A stretch of DNA of 8,617 bases. It comes from Leptolyngbyaceae cyanobacterium M65_K2018_010. GTDB lineage: Bacteria > Cyanobacteriota > Cyanobacteriia > Phormidesmidales > Phormidesmidaceae. Positions within the stretch are counted from its first letter, which is position 1. Every line of letters starts with the position of its first letter. The translations under genes and the position numbers were made by a program. The notes below the pieces were generated by a model. It did not search any database, was not told the DNA's origin, and worked only from the letters and a program-made list of their open reading frames with translations. Below are positions 1 through 5,322 of this stretch, piece by piece. The DNA lies in the NCBI GenBank assembly GCA_015295885.1, contig DVEE01000335.1, forward strand, positions 1 to 8,617, given 5' to 3'.

Positions 1-12
1 CCCTCCAAAGGA
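1..12 (+). repeat. Truncated copy of the structured repeat at the window edge
   Basis: These 12 bases are identical to positions 37-48 of the full repeat at 14-117, covering its internal CCCTCC-AAA-GGA hairpin. They then join abruptly to the start of that full copy. This suggests a further, internally deleted or truncated copy arranged head-to-tail, cut by the window edge. The junction GGAAACCACCCCG (10-22) recurs at 529-541 just before the second full copy. The match is short, so the assignment is tentative. Confidence 0.45.
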
Positions 13-13
13 A

Positions 14-117
14 ACCACCCCGCCCCTTCGGGGCACCCCTCCAAAGGAGGGGAATGAAGCAGCCCAAAATTCCCCTCCCCTGGAGGGGTGGCAGGCGCAG
101 CCTGACGGGGTGGTAAA
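14..117 (+). repeat. 104-bp structured direct repeat, copy 1
   Basis: The 104 bases are identical, base for base, to 551-654. The unit is built from nested inverted repeats. An outer stem pairs ACCACCCCG (14-22) with CGGGGTGGT (106-114). One side arm pairs GCCCC with GGGGC around TTC (22-34), and a second pairs CAGGC with GCCTG around GCA (92-104). A central long arm pairs CACCCCTCC (34-42) with GGAGGGGTG (82-90), then GGAGGGGAA (46-54) with TTCCCCTCC (70-78). The central arm can alternatively split into two local hairpins, at 36-52 and 72-88. The result is a cloverleaf-like fold, as in REP or MITE-type elements. It ends 31 bases before the first ATG of the nuclease gene. No target-site duplication is visible. 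Confidence 0.9.
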
Positions 118-148
118 ACTGACCAACGCAGCCCAATAAGATAGTTCT

Positions 149-682
149 ATGCGCGACACTCAAAAATACATGTCTCTCCCCTATAACCCAGCCCTAAAGG
201 AGCGGGCTAGAGCCTTGCGCCATGCAGAAAATTTGGCGGAGGTGTTGCTATGGAATCAACTTAAGCGCAAACAGTTTTTAGGGCTAGACTTCGATCGCCA
301 AAAAATCATTGGCAACTATATTGTTGATTTTTATTGTGCTGAAAAGGCGGTCGTGATTGAGGTGGATGGTAGCAGTCACGATGATAAGGCTGAATATGAT
401 GCTCAACGCGATGCTTTTTTGATGGGGTTAGGTTTAACGGTGATTCATCTGCGAGATGGGGATGTAAAGCAGAATCTAGCCGGTGTGATGGATTTTCTGC
501 GAGGTCATCCAGCGCTGACTACCCCGCCGGAAACCACCCCGTCTCAAGAGACCACCCCGCCCCTTCGGGGCACCCCTCCAAAGGAGGGGAATGAAGCAGC
601 CCAAAATTCCCCTCCCCTGGAGGGGTGGCAGGCGCAGCCTGACGGGGTGGTAAATTCTTCTTCCCTGGAGAAAAGGGCATGA
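149..682 (+). CDS. DUF559 domain endonuclease-like protein with repeat-encoded proline-rich tail
   Basis: A DUF559 family protein, related to the very-short-patch-repair (Vsr) and restriction-endonuclease-like nucleases and presumably a cytoplasmic DNA nuclease or nickase. The substrate is unknown. The domain covers about residues 10-120: LPYNPALKERAR, LLWNQL, the RQK-IIGNYIVDFYC block, VIEVDGSSH, EYDAQRDAFL and VIHLRDGDV. Candidate catalytic or metal-binding residues D60, E71, D73 and H77 are all present, so the fold looks intact. Family members usually stop near residue 120. Here about 55 extra residues follow, rich in Pro, Thr and Gly, and residues 135-168 are encoded by repeat copy 2. The start at 149 gives the longest frame. 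An ATG at 170, just before the conserved domain, is equally possible, and neither has a clear Shine-Dalgarno. Core lines hand-count at about 33-47% GC, far below the operon to the right, which suggests horizontal acquisition. The gene converges on the CHAT gene. Confidence 0.93.
   Translation: MRDTQKYMSLPYNPALKERARALRHAENLAEVLLWNQLKRKQFLGLDFDRQKIIGNYIVDFYCAEKAVVIEVDGSSHDDKAEYDAQRDAFLMGLGLTVIHLRDGDVKQNLAGVMDFLRGHPALTTPPETTPSQETTPPLRGTPPKEGNEAAQNSPPLEGWQAQPDGVVNSSSLEKRA
518..559 (+). repeat. Iterated ACYACCCCG half-stems leading into repeat copy 2
   Basis: The left outer-stem sequence of the 104-bp repeat appears three times in succession: ACTACCCCG at 518-526, ACCACCCCG at 533-541, and ACCACCCCG at 551-559, the last being the start of copy 2. 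Spacings are 15 and 18 bases, both multiples of three, so each is read in the same frame and gives TTP/TTP-type tripeptides in the nuclease tail. They may be remnants of successive insertions or slippage at the repeat edge. Confidence 0.55.
551..654 (+). repeat. 104-bp structured direct repeat, copy 2, inside the DUF559 coding region
   Basis: Perfect match to 14-117, offset by 537 bases. The outer stem is 551-559 with 643-651. The side arms are 559-571 and 629-641. The central arm pairs 571-579 with 619-627 and 583-591 with 607-615. It is read through in frame as residues 135-168 of the DUF559 protein, without a stop. Two identical direct repeats 537 bases apart would allow the nuclease gene to be lost by homologous recombination. 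Confidence 0.92.
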
Positions 683-852
683 ACTTTCGAGATTTGAGTT
701 GTATGAGCAATATTTTTATATTGATTTGGTCGCGGCACTGATCTTCTAAAGTTGGATTCCTAGTTTTCCATTGCCTGAAACTCTTGAGCAGCAGGCCTTC
801 CAGAAAATGTTCTACTTTAACAAGCCAGTGCCGGAAATCCTGTACCGGCGCT
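683..852. other. Convergent intergenic region, no confident gene
   Basis: This lies between the stop of the DUF559 gene and the stop of the convergent CHAT gene. It is AT-rich at its left end, with a perfect 6-bp inverted repeat CAATAT-TTTT-ATATTG at 708-723 that is too weak to call a terminator. From about 750 a + strand frame without stops gives a protein-like peptide (PETLEQQAFQKMFYFNKP at 774-827). It has no good start and runs into the antisense of the CHAT gene, so at most it is a gene remnant. No tRNA or other RNA gene is recognised here. Confidence 0.6.
828..851 (-). terminator. Weak hairpin just after the CHAT stop, possible terminator
   Basis: GTGCCGG (828-834) pairs with CCGGCGC (845-851) through a 7-bp stem with one G-T wobble and a 10-base loop. 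It starts one base after the CHAT stop codon. There is no T-run on either strand, so it is not a classical intrinsic terminator. It could be a processing or stability element. The adjacent perfect palindrome GCTCTAGAGC (850-859) overlaps the stop codon itself. Confidence 0.25.
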
Positions 853-3435
853 CTAGAGCCAGTTGCCCAACAACACGTAGGGGGCCCAATAGTAGGGATG
901 CTGGCGGAATTGGGGATCTTGTAGGACCTTTAATTGAGCATCTCGCAGGGCCTCGGCCTTGGTCATGGTTTGACCGGCCAGATCACTGTAGAGTTGACTC
1001 ATCAACAGGCCGGTGGCTTCATCGTTGACCTGCCAGAGGGTGGCAATGGTACTCCGGGCTCCAGACCGCACTGCCATGCCCGCCATGCCGAGGGCCGCCT
1101 GTTTATCGCCGGTGGCGGTTTGGCAGGCACTTAGCACCAACAGCTCAATGGGGCCGGCCTGGTTCAGCTCGGAGATCTGCAACAGGTTGTTGAGGTCGGT
1201 AATGTCGAGGCGACCATCCCAGGTGAGGACGAAGGTGTCTTCGTTGGTGGAGCTAAACTTGCCATGGGTGGCCATGTGGACGATGGGGGTGCCGGCGTAG
1301 GTAAGCTGGTCCTGAAAGGTTGCGTTGGTGAATTGTTCGTTGAGCAGTACCGTCGCCGGCACCGTGGCCTCAATTTCCTGTACCTCATCCACCACGTTGG
1401 GTAGGGAGGAAAACCCCTGGCGTGACTCACTCAAGCCCGCGGTCAACACCCGTAGGGCTTGGGCCTCAATGGGTTTGGGATCGATTAACTGCAAGCCGGG
1501 GGTGAGGGCCAGGCTGTAGCGCTCTAGCAGAAATTGCTCACCGTCGTTGAGCACCGCCATGGGAATGTTCCGCAGCTCGCCATCCAGCACAAACACCAGG
1601 GTATCGACGCCGCTGGCGGCCAGGTCAGGGGCGGCAGGGCGGATCATCCAGTCGTAGAGCTGTTGGGCCGGGGCTAGGTACTGGTTGCCCACCCGCAGCA
1701 CCAACGCCTTGCGCAGTTGGTCAATGGTCTGGCCCAGTTGGGCGGCGGTCACCGGGCTGCTGTAGTGGCGCAGGGTTTGGTTCGGTAGGCTGAGGATGAC
1801 CTCCAGCCGATCGCCCAGAATAATCGGGTAGACCACCGCGGCCCGCTGATCCAGCTGATCAATCTCCACGGCGGCGGCATTCAGGCAAGCTTCTCGGAAG
1901 AAGTTATCCAACTCCGCCAGTTGCAAGGACTCGATGGTCTGCCGAGCTACCTCTAGATCGTCCGGTGTGCTCTTGCGCTTGGGGGAAAGCAGCAGCGACA
2001 CCAGTTCCCGGTGGATGGGTTCCACATTGTCCTGGAAGGATACCTGCACCGCCGGGTTTACCGCCACCAGGTCGGCGCGCAGCAGCTTCAGGGTTTTGAT
2101 TGAATCGGTGTAGGCGGCGATCGCCCGCTCCTCATCCCCTTCGGCTTGGTACAGGCGGCCCAACTGGCCCTGCCAGCGGTAGGCAATATCCTTGGCATTG
2201 AGGGTTTGGGCCAGGGCCAGGGCCGATTGAGTCAAGGATTCCGCCTCTTGCCATTGCTGCTGGGTTTCGTAGAGGTGGGCCAGGGTGCCCAGGGCGTAGG
2301 ATTCCGTCCGGCGATCGCCCGCCGCCCGGGACTGCTGCACCGCCACCGCTAGAATGTCAGCAATTTGGCGGGGCGTGGGGTTGGTGGCTACCTGGAGGTC
2401 TATTAGGCTTTGGCCCAGGTTGATCCGGGCCAGGCGCTGGGGCTGGCTGGGGGGCAGGCGATCGAGGCTGGCCAGGATCGTCGGCCACAGACTCTGGGCC
2501 GGAGCTACTTGCTGGGTTTGGCTGTAGAGTTTCAACCGATTCAACTGGGCCTGCACCTGCACGGTGGTGGGTGCGGTGGCGTCCATAGCCTGGTTAAAGT
2601 AGGTCTGGGCCGCCGGGGCATCACCCTGGGCCAGCTTCAAGTTGCCTAAGCTAAGGGCCGCCGTGGCCGTGGCCGCCGGATCGGGTAGGGCCTGGGCCTG
2701 GGCTAAACTTTCCGTCAACTGGGCTTCGGCCTCGGCCCAACTGCCCACCTGTACCAGGGAGTCGCCCAGGCTACGCAGGGCCACGCTTTGGGTCAGCCCA
2801 GGGGGTTGGGCAGCCAGGGCGGCCACCAGCGGCGACAGGGAACTCACCACCAGGCGATGGAAACCCAATTGTTGTAAAGCCTGGGCCTGGTTGACCTGCA
2901 CCTGGGCCAGGGCCAGGGGTTGGTCTAACTCCCGGTAGAGGGCGAGGGCCTGTTCCCAGGAGGCGAGGGCCGCCTCGGCCTGACCCTGATCCAGTTCCAC
3001 ACTCCCCTGCACTTCCAGCACCGAGGCCCGCAGGGCTGGCCCATCGGGCAGGTTGGGGGTCGCCGCTAACCGACCCTGGGCCTGATCTAGGCTGGCCTGG
3101 GCCGCTTCCCACTGACCGAGTTGTAACTGCACCAGGGCCAAGTTGCGCAGGGCGACCACCGCCTCGCTGGCATCGGTGGCCGAGGCGGCTACCTGCTCCA
3201 GAACGGCAACCGCCTCGCTGTAGCGACCGGCTTCGTAGAGTTGCTGGCCCTGGGCTAGGGTGGCCTGGGCTAGGATGATCGAGGCGGGATGGCGGGGGGC
3301 GGGGGGGAAACTGGCCAGAGCCGGAGACAATAGCAGGCAGGCCAGGCCACTGACCAGGCCGATCAGACCGTAGCGTAGCCAGCGCCGCCAGGCTGGCCTT
3401 GCCCCAAGCCATTGCCATGGAAATTGACGACTCAC
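853..3435 (-). CDS. Exported TPR-CHAT domain protein, putative cysteine protease
   Basis: An 860-residue protein whose C-terminal half is a CHAT domain, a caspase/separase-related cysteine peptidase family. Residues 15-41 form a signal peptide or membrane anchor: basic RRWLRYG, then a hydrophobic core ending PALA-S, with likely cleavage after A41. Residues 60-453 hold about eight TPR-like helical pairs (for example 60-95, 90-123, 134-170, 215-250, 254-287, 380-413 and 418-453), a scaffold for protein binding. A cyanobacterial linker (SFQDNVEPIHREL, 466-478; LQLAELDNFFREAC, 504-517) leads to the CHAT domain at about 580-860. The catalytic dyad looks intact: His724 in HMATHGKF and Cys771 in LSACQTATG. 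The end, YYWAPYVLLGNWL, is typical of the family. The start is GTG, fixed by a GGGGAGG Shine-Dalgarno seven bases upstream, and no other in-frame start is near. It lies 13 bases after tpsB, so it is probably co-translated and works with the secretion pair in the periplasm or at the envelope. Its substrate is unknown. Confidence 0.95.
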   Translation of the reverse strand: MSRQFPWQWLGARPAWRRWLRYGLIGLVSGLACLLLSPALASFPPAPRHPASIILAQATLAQGQQLYEAGRYSEAVAVLEQVAASATDASEAVVALRNLALVQLQLGQWEAAQASLDQAQGRLAATPNLPDGPALRASVLEVQGSVELDQGQAEAALASWEQALALYRELDQPLALAQVQVNQAQALQQLGFHRLVVSSLSPLVAALAAQPPGLTQSVALRSLGDSLVQVGSWAEAEAQLTESLAQAQALPDPAATATAALSLGNLKLAQGDAPAAQTYFNQAMDATAPTTVQVQAQLNRLKLYSQTQQVAPAQSLWPTILASLDRLPPSQPQRLARINLGQSLIDLQVATNPTPRQIADILAVAVQQSRAAGDRRTESYALGTLAHLYETQQQWQEAESLTQSALALAQTLNAKDIAYRWQGQLGRLYQAEGDEERAIAAYTDSIKTLKLLRADLVAVNPAVQVSFQDNVEPIHRELVSLLLSPKRKSTPDDLEVARQTIESLQLAELDNFFREACLNAAAVEIDQLDQRAAVVYPIILGDRLEVILSLPNQTLRHYSSPVTAAQLGQTIDQLRKALVLRVGNQYLAPAQQLYDWMIRPAAPDLAASGVDTLVFVLDGELRNIPMAVLNDGEQFLLERYSLALTPGLQLIDPKPIEAQALRVLTAGLSESRQGFSSLPNVVDEVQEIEATVPATVLLNEQFTNATFQDQLTYAGTPIVHMATHGKFSSTNEDTFVLTWDGRLDITDLNNLLQISELNQAGPIELLVLSACQTATGDKQAALGMAGMAVRSGARSTIATLWQVNDEATGLLMSQLYSDLAGQTMTKAEALRDAQLKVLQDPQFRQHPYYWAPYVLLGNWL
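2117..2124. repeat. HIP1 octamer GCGATCGC
   Basis: A perfect copy of the highly iterated palindrome of cyanobacteria, here inside the CHAT gene. It marks the host lineage rather than a local function. Confidence 0.85.
2311..2318. repeat. HIP1 octamer GCGATCGC
   Basis: Second perfect HIP1 copy in the CHAT gene, 194 bases from the first and within the TPR-coding part. Confidence 0.85.
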
Positions 3436-3442
3436 CGCAGCA

Positions 3443-3449
3443 CCTCCCC
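3443..3449 (-). promoter_or_regulatory. Shine-Dalgarno of the CHAT gene, overlapping the tpsB stop
   Basis: On the - strand the sequence reads TAG-GGGAGG-TGCTGCG-GTG. The GGGGAGG ribosome site starts on the last base of the TAG stop of the transporter gene and ends seven bases before the GTG start. It decides the GTG start of the CHAT protein and indicates translational coupling or reinitiation. Confidence 0.8.
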
Positions 3450-5320
3450 TAAAACGCCGTTAAGTTGATGGTGAAATAGAAACCATTCTGCTGCCAGGAA
3501 TTGCCGGTCTGACCGCCATTCAGGGGCAGCCCCCAGTCCAGACGAGCGGTCCAGACCTCGCCTTCGGTCCACAGGAGACCGAGGCCCAGGCCGATCAAGG
3601 TACTGGGATTGGGGTTGGGCAGCCGGGTATTCCAGCCCGTACCCACATCTAGGAAGGGGCCAATCTGGAGTAGACCCTGGCGTTCGCGATCGCGCAGAAT
3701 CGGAAACAGCACCTCCGCCGAGGCCTGCAGGGCATTGTCGGTGAGCAGCCGGTCTTGCTGATAGCCGCGAATGGTGGTTTGCCCGCCCAGGCCAAACAAT
3801 TCCTGGGGCGGCAGGGTGTCATTGGCCAGTTGGGCCGCTCCTCGAACAATGAACAGGGTATCGGGGGCGAGCAGCTTGGCCCACTGGGCCTGGCCCAACC
3901 AGGCAAAGAAATTACCATCGGGGGCCTCGCCGGTGAGGTTGACCGGGGTGGAGCCCCCCAAGCCCAGACTGAACTGAGATCGCGCCGCCACCACATCGGA
4001 TCGACCCCGCTTCAGCCAATCCTGGGCAAACCGCAGCACATACACCTCAATCACCCCGTCGGCATTGGCCCCAAAGGCGGGAAAGGGAATCGGCTCGCCC
4101 AGAATATTGCCTAAAAATTCACTGCGACTTTTCTCCCAGGATCCAATCAGGCTCAGGGCCAGCTCTTCCGTGGGGGTGAGAATAATCGGCTGGCGATAGA
4201 CCAGATCCAGCAAGTAGCTTTCTGTAGTGATGTCCAGGATATTGGCGGGTGCCGTGATGACGCGGTTATCGCTGTACTGGAAAAAGGCCCCCAGGGTGCC
4301 ATTGCGAGGGTTAACGGGCAGCTGATAGCTGGCCACCACCGTGTCAGACCCTTCGGTAATTGCATAGCCGAGCTGGGCGGCATCGCCGTTACCGGTCAAG
4401 TTAAGTTCATTTAGGTAGAGGCCGGCCTCCGTTGTCCCCACCGTCGGCGGTTGATTGTTGTTGACCGCCAAGTCCACGCTAAAGCTGTCCGCTTCCTCCA
4501 CGGTAACGGTGAGCAGGCTGGTGCCCGGCTCTAACCCCGCCGACAGTTCCCCCGAAATATTGGCAATCAAGGGATTGAGTTGCAGCAACCGCAGCCCATC
4601 CACGAGCTGATTCACATTTAAGGGCGGAGGGGCGGCCAGGGCCAGCCGGCTACTGACATAGCCGGGGTTGAGGCGAGTGGTGCCCTGCACCTGAATATCC
4701 ACCAGTTGCCCTTCCACCACCTGGATCACCACCGTGCCCGCCGCTGGCACCTGGGGCGGAATAAACGCCCCGGAGGAGATATAGCCGCGATCCACATAGA
4801 GCTGGGTAATCGCGGTGCGGGCCTGCAACAGTTCCGTCAGGGTCAGCGGTCGGCCCACAAAGGGGGCCAGCACCGCCTGCAGTTCCGCCTCACTAAATAC
4901 CGTGCTGCCCATCACCTCAAACCGATCCACCACCAGGGTGACTTCCCCCGCTGGGGGCACCAATTCTTCTGGTCGTTCAGGGGTCGGCACCTGCAGTTCT
5001 GGGGGTGGGGCCACTGGTTGCAGGATCTGCTCGGGAGGGGGCAGGGTGGGTTGGGGCCGAGGTTCAATGGGCCGGGGCAGGGTCGGCGAGGGCGTCACCT
5101 GGGCCAGGGTCGGGCGCCCTACCGGAGCCTCCAAGGGGCTGGACTGGCGAGGTAGATCGGCCGCCCAAACTCGTCGGTCCGGCTTCAGGTCCAGCAAGGG
5201 CAAGGGTACCAAACCGGCCCCCAACACCGTGGCACTCAGCACCCTAAAAGCAATCCCCAGGGGGGGATTGCCCCGATCCAGAAAGACTCTCGACCACTCG
5301 TGGGTACAGGGGTAGGGCAT
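3449..5320 (-). CDS. TpsB outer-membrane transporter, ShlB/FhaC/HecB family
   Basis: A 623-residue Omp85-superfamily transporter of the two-partner secretion pathway, moving its TpsA partner across the outer membrane. A hydrophobic stretch at about 21-43 followed by RVWAAD (50-55) looks like a signal peptide. Residues 78-124 are a proline-rich linker. POTRA domain 1 spans about 126-203 (FEVMGSTVFSEAEL, ITQLYVDRGYISSGAFIPPQ) and POTRA 2 about 205-276. The 16-strand barrel occupies about 280-623. The two hallmark barrel motifs are present: FLDVG (556-560, the FxDxG motif) and the L6 tip IRGY (517-520) within LGGQTTIRGY. The protein ends in Phe, as outer-membrane barrels do. Length is near the family norm of 550-600, with the linker accounting for the excess. 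The ATG lies two bases after the tpsA stop, with GGGAG seven bases upstream. The order TpsA-TpsB identifies the partner. Confidence 0.97.
   Translation of the reverse strand: MPYPCTHEWSRVFLDRGNPPLGIAFRVLSATVLGAGLVPLPLLDLKPDRRVWAADLPRQSSPLEAPVGRPTLAQVTPSPTLPRPIEPRPQPTLPPPEQILQPVAPPPELQVPTPERPEELVPPAGEVTLVVDRFEVMGSTVFSEAELQAVLAPFVGRPLTLTELLQARTAITQLYVDRGYISSGAFIPPQVPAAGTVVIQVVEGQLVDIQVQGTTRLNPGYVSSRLALAAPPPLNVNQLVDGLRLLQLNPLIANISGELSAGLEPGTSLLTVTVEEADSFSVDLAVNNNQPPTVGTTEAGLYLNELNLTGNGDAAQLGYAITEGSDTVVASYQLPVNPRNGTLGAFFQYSDNRVITAPANILDITTESYLLDLVYRQPIILTPTEELALSLIGSWEKSRSEFLGNILGEPIPFPAFGANADGVIEVYVLRFAQDWLKRGRSDVVAARSQFSLGLGGSTPVNLTGEAPDGNFFAWLGQAQWAKLLAPDTLFIVRGAAQLANDTLPPQELFGLGGQTTIRGYQQDRLLTDNALQASAEVLFPILRDRERQGLLQIGPFLDVGTGWNTRLPNPNPSTLIGLGLGLLWTEGEVWTARLDWGLPLNGGQTGNSWQQNGFYFTINLTAF
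3686..3693. repeat. HIP1 octamer GCGATCGC
   Basis: Perfect HIP1 copy in the transporter gene, within the longer palindromic context CGCGATCGCG, in the barrel-coding region. Confidence 0.85.
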
Positions 5321-5322
5321 GG

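Noticed and set aside
137..142. TAAGAT as a -10 box for the DUF559 gene
   Set aside because: It matches the consensus at four of six positions, has no -35 partner at proper spacing, and would give an almost leaderless transcript for the 149 start.
1..682. CRISPR array
   Set aside because: The repeats are 104 bases, only two full copies occur with a gene between them, and there are no regular short spacers or cas genes.
519..738. Two short - strand frames (63 and 64 residues) across repeat copy 2
   Set aside because: They owe their openness to the repeat, lack start signals, and overlap a convincing gene on the + strand.
3337..3342. Lipobox at the cysteine in the CHAT signal region (SGLAC, residue 33)
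   Set aside because: The -3 position is Gly rather than Leu/Val/Ile, and the hydrophobic core continues past the cysteine to a better AxA-type cleavage site.
2771..3418. 215-residue - strand frame overlapping the start of the CHAT gene
   Set aside because: It is a shifted frame of the GC-rich TPR-coding region, Gly/Pro/Arg/Ser-rich. The correct frame gives clear TPR helices and a signal peptide.
4815..5315. 166-residue + strand frame opposite the transporter gene
   Set aside because: Antisense of the proline-rich linker and POTRA region. The Gly/Arg/Ser-rich translation is the complement of the proline codons, not a protein.
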